A stretch of DNA of 64,000 bases from an uncultured Bacteroidales bacterium. GTDB taxonomy: Bacteria; Bacteroidota; Bacteroidia; Bacteroidales; Bacteroidaceae. The DNA lies in contig CACWFY010000003.1 in the NCBI GenBank assembly GCA_902760345.1, forward strand, positions 1 to 64,000, given 5' to 3'. Every line of letters starts with the position of its first letter. Positions within the stretch are counted from its first letter, which is position 1. Under the pieces are notes generated by a model. It saw only the letters and a list, made by a program, of their open reading frames with translations, searched no databases and had not been told where the DNA came from. Shown here in pieces: positions 8,592-17,427 of this stretch. Both the position numbers and the translations under genes were made by a program.

Positions 8592-8659
8592 TATACCGCC
8601 CTACGGCATCAAGGCATATCTGCCACCTTATTATATTTATGTAGTTGCCCCAAAAGATG

Positions 8660-9973
8660 CTACAGCAATTCGGGCAGTTGGAAGAGCTTGACGCTGTTCG
8701 AGCCTTTAATCAAGATATAGCGACCTGCGGGCTGCTGCTGGGCAATGGCGTCTTTGACCTCGTCGACATTTGCAAAGGTGCGGAAGGGGCTGTCGAGCTG
8801 TTGGAACGCTGAGCCTACGAGCCATACCTCGTCGAAGCGGGCTTCTTGCAGCATGTCAATCACCTTCTGGTGTTCCTCCTTAGAGACATCACCCAGTTCA
8901 CCCATCATACCCAGGATGGCCATCTTGGGCGACACCTCCATCATGCGGAAGTTGTCGATAGCTGCCTTCATCGAGGTGGGGTTGGCGTTATAGGCGTCGA
9001 CAATCAGGTGGTTCTTTTCTGTCTCCGTCAGCTGTGAGCGGTTGTTGGTGGGCACATAGTGTGATAGCGCGTGATTGATCTGCTCGAAGGGGATGTTGTT
9101 GACATAGCCAACAGTAATGGCTGCCAGCATGTTGTCGAGGTTATAGGCACCAATGAGGTGGGTCTGCACCTCCATCCAGTCGCCAATGTATCCTGCGTCG
9201 TAATCCTGTTCGCGCCAGCGGAATTTCAGGAACGGTGCACAGGAGACGACCTCGCCGAGAATCACGATATGATCGTCATCCTTTTGGCCATAGTAATAGA
9301 CGTCAGTCAACTTGTCCGACATCTGCATGAGGTGTTCATTGTCGTGATTGACAAAGACGGGCAACTGGTGCTCAAACAGATAGTCATACAGCTCGCCTTT
9401 TGTCTTGCAAACACCCTCGAAGGAGCCGAAGCCCTGCAGGTGGGCACGTCCTACGTTGGTGATGAGTCCGCAGGTGGGTTCGGCCGTCTCTACCAGCGTC
9501 TTGATGTCGCCAGGGTGCGAGGCTCCCATCTCTATGACGGCAATGTCGTGGTCGTCGTTCAGTCGGAACAGCGTCTTAGGCACACCTACATCGTTGTTGA
9601 AGTTGCCCTCGGTAGCCATCACGTTATAGCACTCAGAGAGTACGGCACGAATCAACTCCTTGGTGGTTGTCTTGCCGTTCGTGCCTGTAATGCCGATGAC
9701 GGGGATGTCGAACTGGCGACGATGCTCACGAGCCAGATCCTTGAAGGTCTGCAGGCAGTTGTCAACTCTAATTAATTGAGAATTGGCTGGCGCTATGTCT
9801 TCGTCAACGATAGCGTAGGCACAACCTTTCTCCAATGCCTGGAGTGCGAATTGGTTGCCATTAAACGACTCGCCCTTGAGTGCCAGAAAGATGCTGCCCT
9901 CGGGACAGTCGCGTGAGTCCGTGGTAATCTGCGGATGCTGTTGGTACAGCTTGTACAATTCTTTGATATCCAT
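8660..9973 (-). CDS. murF: UDP-N-acetylmuramoyl-tripeptide--D-alanyl-D-alanine ligase
   Basis: MurF (437 residues) adds D-Ala-D-Ala to UDP-MurNAc-tripeptide, the last cytoplasmic step of peptidoglycan precursor assembly. Seen are the N-terminal substrate domain (TDSRDCPEGSIFLALKGE..GNQF), the ATP loop [13 protein letters not shown] near residue 95, the Mur-ligase core (EMGASHPGDI), and DAYNANPTSM in the C-terminal domain. It is not in the dcw cluster at 43-59 kb, where many bacteria keep it. Here it is the last gene of a probable ridA-tcdA-murF operon, 25 bp after tcdA. Confidence 0.95.
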   Translation of the reverse strand: MDIKELYKLYQQHPQITTDSRDCPEGSIFLALKGESFNGNQFALQALEKGCAYAIVDEDIAPANSQLIRVDNCLQTFKDLAREHRRQFDIPVIGITGTNGKTTTKELIRAVLSECYNVMATEGNFNNDVGVPKTLFRLNDDHDIAVIEMGASHPGDIKTLVETAEPTCGLITNVGRAHLQGFGSFEGVCKTKGELYDYLFEHQLPVFVNHDNEHLMQMSDKLTDVYYYGQKDDDHIVILGEVVSCAPFLKFRWREQDYDAGYIGDWMEVQTHLIGAYNLDNMLAAITVGYVNNIPFEQINHALSHYVPTNNRSQLTETEKNHLIVDAYNANPTSMKAAIDNFRMMEVSPKMAILGMMGELGDVSKEEHQKVIDMLQEARFDEVWLVGSAFQQLDSPFRTFANVDEVKDAIAQQQPAGRYILIKGSNSVKLFQLPELL

Positions 9974-9998
9974 ATCTTTCAGTTATAACCTTCTTATT

Positions 9999-10712
9999 TT
10001 ATTTCACAGCGTCTTGCACCACCATACCTGCCAACATGAAGCCGAAGATGGCGGTGATGTGCGCGATGGTGCCATTGCCTTTGTCGTCGGGGTCAATAGG
10101 TTTCTTGTTTTCTAAGAGTTCGTCAGAATAGACGCACTGGAACTTGCGCTTGGGAAACTGCTTATCGCGCTTAAAGCGGTTGCGGAGAGCACGCGCAAGG
10201 GGGTCGCCCTTCACCTTCCAGAACTCAGCAGTCTTGATGCGTGCAGGGTCGAGCTTCAGGGCAGCACCCATCGATGAGAACAGCTTCGCCTTGGTCTGGC
10301 AAGCCAAAAGGATGAGTAGCGCCTTGTCTTTCAGCGAGTCAATGGCGTCGATGATATAGTCGTAGCTGTCCAGATTGAAACTCTCAGCCGTCTCTGCCGT
10401 GAAGATCTGTTGCAGGGCTGTGATCTCTGCTGAGGGGTTGATGGTGAGCAGGCGTTCCTTCAGGGCATCGACCTTCACCTGATCGACGGTCTTCGTCGTC
10501 GCCATCAGCTGACGGTTGATGTTCGTGACACACACACGGTCGGAATCGACAATGGTCAACTTCCTGATGCCGCTGCGAATCAGACTTTCTGCGCACCACG
10601 AGCCTACGCCGCCCACACCAAAGATGACGACCCGCTTCTCAGCGATGCGGTTCATCGATTCATCGCCTAACAGGAGTTCCGATCTGCGGAATATTTCTTG
10701 TTCTATTGCCAT
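9999..10712 (-). CDS. tcdA: tRNA threonylcarbamoyladenosine dehydratase (ThiF/E1-like)
   Basis: This 237-residue E1-like enzyme has a Rossmann nucleotide site (VVIFGVGGVGSWCAESL, about residues 28-44) and the SDRVCVTNINRQ motif of the ThiF/MoeB superfamily. Its length and C-terminal region (FQCVYSDE, a hydrophobic end) fit TcdA/CsdL, which cyclises t6A37 of ANN-decoding tRNAs using ATP. It lacks the zinc-binding Cys pairs expected in ThiF or MoeB. It lies 17 bp after ridA and 25 bp before murF on the same strand. TcdA is the best call; another small E1-like enzyme is less likely. Confidence 0.87.
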   Translation of the reverse strand: MAIEQEIFRRSELLLGDESMNRIAEKRVVIFGVGGVGSWCAESLIRSGIRKLTIVDSDRVCVTNINRQLMATTKTVDQVKVDALKERLLTINPSAEITALQQIFTAETAESFNLDSYDYIIDAIDSLKDKALLILLACQTKAKLFSSMGAALKLDPARIKTAEFWKVKGDPLARALRNRFKRDKQFPKRKFQCVYSDELLENKKPIDPDDKGNGTIAHITAIFGFMLAGMVVQDAVK

Positions 10713-10729
10713 GAACTATCGCATTGTCT

Positions 10730-11107
10730 CTATTTGACTTCTGCCGCAACCTCAATCTCTACCAAGGCACCCTTAGGCAGCGTTTTTACTGCTACGGCAG
10801 AGCGGGCAGGGTAGGGCTCTGAGAAGAACTCAGCATAAACGGCGTTCATATCGGCAAAGTCGTTCATGTCGGCCATAAACACGGTGGTCTTTACGACGTT
10901 CGCCATGCTGAGACCAGCCTCTTCCAGAATGGCCTTGACGTTGGTCAGCGACTGGCGCGTCTGTTCTTTGATGCCGCCCTCGACGAACACACCCGTAACA
11001 GGATCAATGGGTATCTGCCCAGAGGTGTAGACGAGGTTGCCTACTTGGATGGCCTGACTGTAAGGGCCAATGGCAGCGGGTGCCTTTTTTGTGCTGATTA
11101 CTTTCAT
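10730..11107 (-). CDS. ridA: RidA family enamine/imine deaminase
   Basis: RidA (125 residues) hydrolyses reactive 2-aminoacrylate-type enamines formed by PLP enzymes. Family motifs are present: [13 protein letters not shown] at the N-terminus, [11 protein letters not shown], and a C-terminal [21 protein letters not shown] containing the conserved Arg that binds the carboxylate. I chose the ATG at 11107 (MKVIST); the longer frame to 11254 extends past the promoter box at 11137-11144. It is the first gene of the ridA-tcdA-murF run. Confidence 0.93.
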   Translation of the reverse strand: MKVISTKKAPAAIGPYSQAIQVGNLVYTSGQIPIDPVTGVFVEGGIKEQTRQSLTNVKAILEEAGLSMANVVKTTVFMADMNDFADMNAVYAEFFSEPYPARSAVAVKTLPKGALVEIEVAAEVK

Positions 11108-11136
11108 ATTTTTTACTTTTTTGCTAAATATGCGTG

Positions 11137-11144
11137 CAAATTTA
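11137..11144 (-). promoter_or_regulatory. -7 promoter box of ridA
   Basis: On the minus strand this reads TAAATTTG, a TAnnTTTG match, 29 bases upstream of the ridA ATG. It probably drives ridA, tcdA and murF. Confidence 0.6.
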
Positions 11145-11254
11145 GCAATTTTCCAGCATTTCCCCTTGTTTTTGTGCTCATATTTAAGTGTATTTAGGTA
11201 TTGGATGCAAAAACAAGGTTTCTGCAGTTTGACACAACGGAAGCTACGCCTCAA

Positions 11255-11298
11255 CTATGTTCGTACATAACTTCAACTACGTTTATACATAACTTTAT
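11255..11298. repeat. Two 22-bp units, CTAYGTT...TACATAACTT
   Basis: Units at 11255-11276 and 11277-11298 are near copies and contain the imperfect palindromes TATGT-N4-ACATA and TACGT-N4-ACATA (centres 22 bp apart). A partial CTACG precedes them by 11 bp (11244). The CTAYGTT core with 22-bp period recurs at 42820-42907. Confidence 0.8.
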
Positions 11299-11304
11299 GA
11301 CTTA

Positions 11305-11363
11305 TTCCCAGCGTGGGAACAAGATGTTCCCTGCTTGGGAATATAATGTTCCCACCGTGGGAA
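11305..11363. repeat. Three TTCCC-N5-GGGAA palindromes with exact 22-bp period
   Basis: The three 15-bp palindromes lie at 11305-11319, 11327-11341 and 11349-11363. The arms TTCCC/GGGAA are invariant, the middle five bases vary (AGCGT, TGCTT, ACCGT). The constant spacing puts them on one face of the helix two turns apart. They lie in the 388-bp gap between ridA and the next gene. They could be operator sites, or REP-like hairpins; the sequence alone does not decide. Confidence 0.85.
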
Positions 11364-11454
11364 TAAATAGCCTACTGTAACTTGCTTGATGACGTTACTT
11401 GATAAACATTATTAAATTTTGAGGAAAGGATAACTGTAATTCGGCAAATATCCC

Positions 11455-11462
11455 TAACTTTG
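11455..11462 (+). promoter_or_regulatory. -7 promoter box of the TIGR04076-like gene
   Basis: TAACTTTG matches TAnnTTTG, 33 bases before the ATG at 11496 and about 90 bases past the last 22-bp-spaced palindrome. Confidence 0.6.
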
Positions 11463-11495
11463 CACATATAATATTTCGAAAGAAAACGATTATCA

Positions 11496-11798
11496 ATGAA
11501 CAAGGTTAGAATAACGGCCATACGACAGACGGTCTACCAGGACTTGATGGAGAAGTATGAGAATCCCATAGAGCATGCTTGTGATGTCAAGGAGGGTCAG
11601 CAATGGATCTCCGAGAATGGTGAATGCCCTGTAGGGATGTGTCCTTCTGCATGGTACTCTATGCGTGAATTCGTAGAATCATTGGCCAGAGGTGAAGGGA
11701 ACTTCTACGATGGCTGGATGAAGAACCCTATGAGCGCGATGATCAGCTGCAACGACGGTTTCCGTCCATTCAGTTTCTATATCGAGGTGATAGCGTAA
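11496..11798 (+). CDS. Small TIGR04076-like protein of unknown function
   Basis: This 100-residue soluble protein starts MNKVRITAIRQTVYQDL and has a CPVGMCPSAW segment, a GNFYDGWMKNP segment and CNDGFRPFSFYIE at the end. That order resembles the TIGR04076 family as I remember it, in which conserved Cys residues and a CxDGxRPV-type end recur. No function is known to me. The gene stands alone on the plus strand with its own promoter, downstream of the 22-bp-periodic palindromes, and converges on the caspase operon with 32 bp between. Confidence 0.65.
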   Translation: MNKVRITAIRQTVYQDLMEKYENPIEHACDVKEGQQWISENGECPVGMCPSAWYSMREFVESLARGEGNFYDGWMKNPMSAMISCNDGFRPFSFYIEVIA

Positions 11799-11830
11799 CG
11801 CTACAAGCCAGAGTTCGTTTTTTGATGCCT

Positions 11831-13702
11831 TTATTTCAAGGTCATTGTTCGCCAAGATGTAGCCAATGATGAGGCTGTATTGACTATTGGTGTTTGTATC
11901 TTGTTGTTCTTCTCGAATGATTCACGTTTTACTTCTTTAGTCAGGTAGTCAGACAAATCGCCTAAGGTCAACTGGCCTTTGCTCTCTTGCAGTTTCTTTA
12001 ATAAATAGTAGGTGAACATGCCGTGTTGTTGCGACTTCAGGGAGAAGGCTGTCTCGTCACCTTGTGCAGCAGTAAATACCACCATGTTGCCTTGCGGTAC
12101 TATTGATTTCGTCTTGATGGCCACGCCACGGGCAGAAGCCATCATGTCGCCTTCACGTTTGGCACCACTGAAACACGCATCCAGGAATACGGTGACACGT
12201 TCTGCCGGCAGGGCACTTAACTCCTTGTAGAGACGATTCAAGGGATAGGCCGACTCTACGTCGCTGCCTATACCGTCAACAGGCAGCAGATAGGCATCCT
12301 TGTTGGCCTCGTCAGGGATGCCGTGACCAGCATAGTACAGGATGATTTTACCTTGTCCGCTCTGAGCCTCCATTGCTTCCTTCAGCCATCTGACGGCACC
12401 ACGGATTCTGTTCAGGCCTGCATTGGTTATCAGACGAATATGGTTTTCAGGAAGACCCAACGTTTGCTGCACATAGTCCTTGAAGATTTTGGCATCGTTT
12501 TCTGCAAAAGGCACTTGCGCCTCATTCTCGTATAGCTCGTTGCCAATGATGACAGCATAAGTGCGAGTGTCCTGCTGAGTGGTTTGTGGTATGTTCTCAT
12601 CCACGTTTGTCACAGCACCTTTCGTTGGCAATGCTGGCAGTCGTTCCTCGACAGGAGCCTTCTTTTGCTGTGATTGTGCCAAGAGTATCTCCTGCTTTCT
12701 CTTCTGGGCTCTTTCCAACCACGGTTCGGCAACCTCGTCACCATTGCTTACAGCCTGCTCGAACCAATAAAGTGCCTGGTCGTTATCCTGCTGGGTGCCC
12801 TCGCCATTATAATAGCAAATTCCCAAAAAGCGTTGATAACCGCAAAGTCTCTTGTCTGACACTCCATGGCTCACGCTCTTCTTAAACCATGTGAATGCCT
12901 GTGTATCATCTTGTTCAACCTCCGTTCCGTTCATATAGAAAACACCTATCATACCCTCGGCACATGCCAGCCATCCTACGTTGTTAGGATTGGGGTGCTC
13001 AACAGCTTTTCTAAAAAACTCAAGGGCTTTCTTATCGTCTCTTATTTCAGAGTTTGTATAATAGAGGAGTCCCAACATGGTCAAGAGCTTGACGTTGAAC
13101 TTGCCATCGTTGATATGCCGATAACCCACTTCCATGAAATGTCGGAATTCTTCCTTGTTGGCATAGCTTCTATATTCTTTATCCTCACCAGAATAAATGA
13201 TTGTTAAAATATACAGAGATCCTTCTTGTCCTTGTTCTCCCGCCTTGCGAAGCCACACAAGCGCTTCATCCTTATCGTTTAAACTCATAGCCACCTGAAA
13301 CTGCGCTTCCGCATCTCCTTGTCTTGCTGCTGCAATATTCTGGTCATATTTCTGTTTGTCGTCAATTATTGTCTCAGCTTTTAGTTTTTTGATAGCTTCC
13401 TGTAGTACTTCGTCACTCTTCGCCGTATAGCCACTGTCGGTCAGCGTCTTGATTCTGTTTTTGGCCCATTCGATATTTGTCTGTGACAATCCCCCTTTGG
13501 CCAGCGCCTCACGATAATAATACAGGGCTTTGCCAAGGTCTTTTGCTACTCCATCACCCGTCTCATAGGCATAGCCCACATCCACCTGGGCTGTAGCATC
13601 ACCTGCCCGTGCCTTGTCGATGTTTTTCTGATACCGGTTTTGCCCCATTACTATGGTGGACAGAGCCATCAGCATTATTGATAAAAGAATTCTTATCTTC
13701 AT
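11831..13702 (-). CDS. Exported Sel1-repeat protein with intact caspase-like (C14) protease domain
   Basis: This 623-residue protein has a signal peptide (about residues 1-20, ending VMGQ). Sel1/TPR-like repeats cover roughly residues 20-345 (for example DATAQVDVGYAYETGDGVAKD), followed by a linker with VDENIPQ. A caspase-fold domain fills the last 243 residues (381-623). The catalytic dyad is visible: His460 in YYAGHG and Cys510 in FLDACFSG. It is the last gene of a five-gene minus-strand operon, 6 bp after the next caspase gene. Export suggests action in the periplasm or outer membrane. Substrates are unknown; the Sel1 repeats suggest protein-protein contacts. It converges on the small gene at 11496-11798. 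Confidence 0.9.
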   Translation of the reverse strand: MKIRILLSIMLMALSTIVMGQNRYQKNIDKARAGDATAQVDVGYAYETGDGVAKDLGKALYYYREALAKGGLSQTNIEWAKNRIKTLTDSGYTAKSDEVLQEAIKKLKAETIIDDKQKYDQNIAAARQGDAEAQFQVAMSLNDKDEALVWLRKAGEQGQEGSLYILTIIYSGEDKEYRSYANKEEFRHFMEVGYRHINDGKFNVKLLTMLGLLYYTNSEIRDDKKALEFFRKAVEHPNPNNVGWLACAEGMIGVFYMNGTEVEQDDTQAFTWFKKSVSHGVSDKRLCGYQRFLGICYYNGEGTQQDNDQALYWFEQAVSNGDEVAEPWLERAQKRKQEILLAQSQQKKAPVEERLPALPTKGAVTNVDENIPQTTQQDTRTYAVIIGNELYENEAQVPFAENDAKIFKDYVQQTLGLPENHIRLITNAGLNRIRGAVRWLKEAMEAQSGQGKIILYYAGHGIPDEANKDAYLLPVDGIGSDVESAYPLNRLYKELSALPAERVTVFLDACFSGAKREGDMMASARGVAIKTKSIVPQGNMVVFTAAQGDETAFSLKSQQHGMFTYYLLKKLQESKGQLTLGDLSDYLTKEVKRESFEKNNKIQTPIVNTASSLATSWRTMTLK

Positions 13703-13708
13703 GTCCGT

Positions 13709-15340
13709 TTATTTGAGTTTCATTTGTCGCCAGGATGCAGTCAGGGCAGCTGAAGGAGTGACGGTAGGTGTCTGCAACTTATTGTTGATGACTACCGACT
13801 GACGCTTCACCTGCTTGATGACCCGCTCGGTCAGGGTGCCCATATCTGCGTCGCCACCCAACGACTGTAGTGCCTTTAACAGGTGGTAGGTGAACAGACC
13901 GTGGTGCTTTGCCTCATATTGGTAGGCGGTCTCGTCGCCTTGGGCGGCAGAAAACACCAGCACCTTGCCTTGTGGAACATCCTCCTTGACCTTGATGGCT
14001 ATGCCGCGTGCCGACACCAGCATTTGGTCTTCGCGCTTGGCACCACTAAAGCAGGCGTCGAGGAAAACGACAGACGACTTGACCTTCATCAGCGAGAGCT
14101 CCTTATATAGCTTGGAGAGGCTGTAGCCCGAGGTCGTGATGGTCTGTGCATTGCCGTCGACGGGCAGCAGATAGGCCGTATTCTTCTTCTCATCAGGATA
14201 GCCGTGACCGGCATAATAGATGATGAGGCTCGCCTCGCCGTCGTAGGCCTTTGCCGTTTGTTTCATCTTTTCTATGGCTTGGATGATGTTGGCGAAAGTG
14301 GCATCTTCGTAGAGCGTGACATTCTCCTGCGGCAGACCTAACGTCTTCAGACAGTACTCGCGGAACATGCGGCCGTCGTTCAAAGCATAAGGCACGGGAG
14401 CCTTGGGGTAGTTCTCGTTGCAGATGATGAAGGCAAAAGTCTTGTCCTGATTGTCTTTCGACTCGGGGATGTCCTTGTCGACGTCGGAGTCGGGAGGCGG
14501 ATAGCGGCTCAGCACGGGACCGCCCTTCTTGCGGCTGGCCTGCAGACTCTCGTCGGTTATAATCAGCGAGGCGTCTTTCAGCGGGTTTTTCAGCATCCTC
14601 ACCTCACCGTCTTTCTTGATGATTGCCACATCATTGACAAAGGGTTTGGCACTATAGTAGATGCAGGGTATGACCTCACGTCCCAGGGCGTAGTAGCCGT
14701 ACAATTCCTGACTCTTAATGATAAAGATGCCGTCGGCAGCCCACTGCACGTCCTCGTAGTTGCAAGGTACGGCTTGTTCGCCATCATAGGTGTAGGCACC
14801 AAACTGTCGGCCATTGCTGCTCTTGATAAATTCCTTCTCCAGCGTGAACGTCAGGCTCTTGCTACTCGCCAGCTGGCGGCCTTCATACGACCATACGCTC
14901 TTGGTGCCGTCGTTGTTGTCGGCCAAAATGCCCTGTTCCTTGATGTCTATCTTGTCGAACTTACACGGCACGATGACTTTTCCGTCCAGGTCGGCCAGCC
15001 CATAGCGGCCTTTCCACTCGCGGAGCTTCAGGTAGAAGGGGCCTACATTCCTTTGATAGTGGTAGTTGACTACCTCAATGACGTCGTATTTCCCTTGCGG
15101 TATGATGACCTCGCCCGTCTGGCTGATGGCACCGACGGTGGCGTCAGTCTTATTCTTAACGAAGGTGCCGACATGCGCCCATGAGTGCCAGTTGCCACCA
15201 TCATAGACGGGATTTATCACCCATCGTCTGTTGGCATCGACAAAGCCTATCTTGCCGTCTTCCTCGCCTATCCAGTCTATCTGCGCACGGGCATTCTGGA
15301 AGAGGCCGGCCAGCAGTATGAATAACAGAATCTTTCTCAT
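13709..15340 (-). CDS. Exported WG-repeat protein with intact caspase-like (C14) protease domain
   Basis: This 543-residue protein has a signal peptide (about 1-19, ending ARAQ). WG beta-repeats cover about residues 22-270, each with the pattern xGxxDxxGxxVIPxxY (KIGFVDANRRWVINPVY, RYGLADLDGKVIVPCKF). A linker with VDKDIPES leads to a 243-residue caspase-fold domain at 301-543. The dyad is intact: His379 in YYAGHG and Cys430 in FLDACFSG. The domain has exactly the same length and a near-identical linker to those of both neighbours, so the three arose by duplication with exchange of the N-terminal repeat module. It starts 5 bp after the stop of the pseudocaspase gene. Confidence 0.9.
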   Translation of the reverse strand: MRKILLFILLAGLFQNARAQIDWIGEEDGKIGFVDANRRWVINPVYDGGNWHSWAHVGTFVKNKTDATVGAISQTGEVIIPQGKYDVIEVVNYHYQRNVGPFYLKLREWKGRYGLADLDGKVIVPCKFDKIDIKEQGILADNNDGTKSVWSYEGRQLASSKSLTFTLEKEFIKSSNGRQFGAYTYDGEQAVPCNYEDVQWAADGIFIIKSQELYGYYALGREVIPCIYYSAKPFVNDVAIIKKDGEVRMLKNPLKDASLIITDESLQASRKKGGPVLSRYPPPDSDVDKDIPESKDNQDKTFAFIICNENYPKAPVPYALNDGRMFREYCLKTLGLPQENVTLYEDATFANIIQAIEKMKQTAKAYDGEASLIIYYAGHGYPDEKKNTAYLLPVDGNAQTITTSGYSLSKLYKELSLMKVKSSVVFLDACFSGAKREDQMLVSARGIAIKVKEDVPQGKVLVFSAAQGDETAYQYEAKHHGLFTYHLLKALQSLGGDADMGTLTERVIKQVKRQSVVINNKLQTPTVTPSAALTASWRQMKLK

Positions 15341-15345
15341 AGTCC

Positions 15346-17427
15346 TTAGAATTTAAATTGCTTCCATTTCTCAGCCATCTCGCTGGAAATACTATGCTGT
15401 GGATGCTGCGACTGCCGGAACTCTTTTTCGGATTCCTGTCGGGTCCATACCGAAGCGTTGTCTATCAGCTCTTTCAGCGTACCCTCGCCCTTGGTGGCCT
15501 GTAGCTGCTGCAACAGTCCGAAGGTAAAGAGTCCGTGGCCATATTGTCTGCTGGCGTAGGCCGTCTCCATGTCTGTGCTGCTGAAGCAGAAGATGGTTTT
15601 GCCGACAGGAGCAATGGGCTGTGGTTTAATTTGTACGCCACGGGCAGATTCCAGCATCTTGCCATTGCGGTCGATGTTGGCAAAAGGTGCGTCGATGATG
15701 GCCAGCGTATAGGCGGTATTCATGCTGTTCAGCGCCTTCTGCAATTCGTCAACGCGATAGCCCGTCGTGGCCAGCGTCTCCAAGGTGGCATCAGCGGGTA
15801 ACAGATAGCGCTGCTTCGTCCTGCTGTCGGTAGCACCCAAGCCGGCAAAGTAGAAGATGATCTTCGCATCACCGTCGAAAGCTTCTGCTACGCTCTGCAT
15901 GTTGTGTATGGCATGGGTGAGATTGCCGAAGGTGGCGTCTTCGTAATAGTGTACCTGCTGGTCGGGTACGCCGATGGTCTTGCGGCAGTATTCGGCAAAC
16001 ACTTTGCCGTCGTTCAGGGCATAGTCGGCACCTTTCAGGTTGCCATAGTTCTCGGTGGCGAAGATGAAGGCAAAGAGGTTCTCGTCTTTCTTGTCCGTCT
16101 GTGGGATATTGCTGTCAACCGTTTTTCCTGCAGCAGTGGTGTTGGCCAGCGTCAGTTTGCTGCCCTTCAGCGGATTGGTCAGCATAGAGGTTACACCATT
16201 CTTCGTGACCTGTGCCACACCGTCCTCAAACTTTGTGACGGCCTCGTAGTCGGCAGGCACCACAATTTTGCCCTTAGTATCCATATAGCCCCAACGATCG
16301 TTGAGTGTGCAGAACGCCGTCAGACCCTCCAGGTCGGTGGAGTCGTTCATCTGTGTGCCCTCCCATACGATGATAGCTTCCTTCAGTGGCTCTATACGTT
16401 TGTAGTCGAAGCCCGTCAGGAATGTCCTTTTGCCAGCGTCGTAGAGTGCATAGCGGTCGCTGACGAGGTCTGTATAGTTGTCGCCCCAGTCACCCTTGCG
16501 CTGTCCGCCCTCGCCGACGATGAAGATGTCGCTATTGTCGTTGAGGAAGTCCAAACGCACCAGTGTGGTGTATTTCGGTGCCAGCATTTCGTGACCATCG
16601 CGATCTACGAGTCCGCAGCCCTCATCATGCTGAATCGTTGGGTCGCGATTGCTATACACGCGGCAGTAATCATGCTTTAGGAAATCGTTCAGGAAAATCA
16701 TACCGTATTTTATCGGTGTAATCTGCTTTTGTTTCTCAGTGTCGTAGATGCCTTCGTAGCCTAAAGATGTTGAACCCTCAGTCACAGACTTGCCAGTCGG
16801 GATATCGAACAAGGGAAACAGGTTGCCCACACGCTCGAAGACATTACAGCCCTGATATTTGATGGGTACGATTTCACGACCCTGTTTGACATCATACACG
16901 CCTTGCCTGAAACCGTTGTTGACGATATTCACATTGCAGACATCGCGTACGGGAGCCTTTGTCATAGGGCCGTCTATTTCCTGCTGATAGAGCTGATGAG
17001 CTATGATACAGCCTTTTTCGAACAAACAGGGGATAACCTCTTTGCGTTGCTTCAGGTCATAGAGTCCCCATAGGTTGTTCTTGATGAGGTAGATGTGTTC
17101 AGACATGTTACCGTCGACGACAGCATCGTACTTCCTTCCAGGTTTGATAATCTCTTCGCCGTCCGCGGTACATAGTCCTATATACGGACCGTTGAGCACC
17201 ATGACGTGACTCGAGGCACGACAGGGACGCGTGTCATCGTACAACTCCTTCCACTCATCATCAACATTGGTGGGTTGTGGTTGCTGCACTTGTGGTCGCT
17301 CCTGTTGTGGAGTCTGCCGCTGGGCAATTTTTGTAGCAGCGCTTTGCACGGCGCGTTGTCTCCTCTGTCCTACAGCACTGCCTGTAATGACGAGCAGTGC
17401 TGTGAGTATGATCAGTCTGTATCTCAT
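15346..17427 (-). CDS. Exported WG-repeat protein with catalytically dead caspase-like domain
   Basis: This 693-residue protein has a signal peptide (about 1-20), a Gln/Pro-rich stretch (about 30-52), and about six WG-type repeats over residues 70-420 (LWGLYDLKQRKEVIPCLF, RWGYMDTKGKIVVPADY). A VDSNIPQ linker and a 243-residue caspase-fold domain (451-693) follow. Both catalytic residues are replaced: the His motif reads YFAGLG (Leu530) and the Cys motif reads IIDAPFAN (Pro581). The frame is intact and the fold motifs around the site are kept, so this looks like a maintained pseudoprotease rather than a decaying gene. Its start overlaps the Sel1 gene stop by 4 bp. A regulatory or scaffolding role for the two active paralogues is inference. 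Confidence 0.9.
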   Translation of the reverse strand: MRYRLIILTALLVITGSAVGQRRQRAVQSAATKIAQRQTPQQERPQVQQPQPTNVDDEWKELYDDTRPCRASSHVMVLNGPYIGLCTADGEEIIKPGRKYDAVVDGNMSEHIYLIKNNLWGLYDLKQRKEVIPCLFEKGCIIAHQLYQQEIDGPMTKAPVRDVCNVNIVNNGFRQGVYDVKQGREIVPIKYQGCNVFERVGNLFPLFDIPTGKSVTEGSTSLGYEGIYDTEKQKQITPIKYGMIFLNDFLKHDYCRVYSNRDPTIQHDEGCGLVDRDGHEMLAPKYTTLVRLDFLNDNSDIFIVGEGGQRKGDWGDNYTDLVSDRYALYDAGKRTFLTGFDYKRIEPLKEAIIVWEGTQMNDSTDLEGLTAFCTLNDRWGYMDTKGKIVVPADYEAVTKFEDGVAQVTKNGVTSMLTNPLKGSKLTLANTTAAGKTVDSNIPQTDKKDENLFAFIFATENYGNLKGADYALNDGKVFAEYCRKTIGVPDQQVHYYEDATFGNLTHAIHNMQSVAEAFDGDAKIIFYFAGLGATDSRTKQRYLLPADATLETLATTGYRVDELQKALNSMNTAYTLAIIDAPFANIDRNGKMLESARGVQIKPQPIAPVGKTIFCFSSTDMETAYASRQYGHGLFTFGLLQQLQATKGEGTLKELIDNASVWTRQESEKEFRQSQHPQHSISSEMAEKWKQFKF

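Noticed and set aside
9071..9775. 234-codon plus-strand frame inside murF
   Set aside because: It is antisense to a well-conserved Mur ligase and has no family features.
11305..11363. TTCCC/GGGAA palindromes as terminators
   Set aside because: Stems are only five bases and none is followed by a T run; three in exact phase point to something else.
15904..16680. 258-codon plus-strand frame inside the pseudocaspase gene
   Set aside because: It is antisense to WG repeats that are clearly protein-coding on the minus strand.
11831..17427. Caspase genes as a phage-defence effector module
   Set aside because: All three have clear signal peptides, and no cyclase, gasdermin, CRISPR or other sensor gene is nearby, so an intracellular abortive-infection role is not supported.
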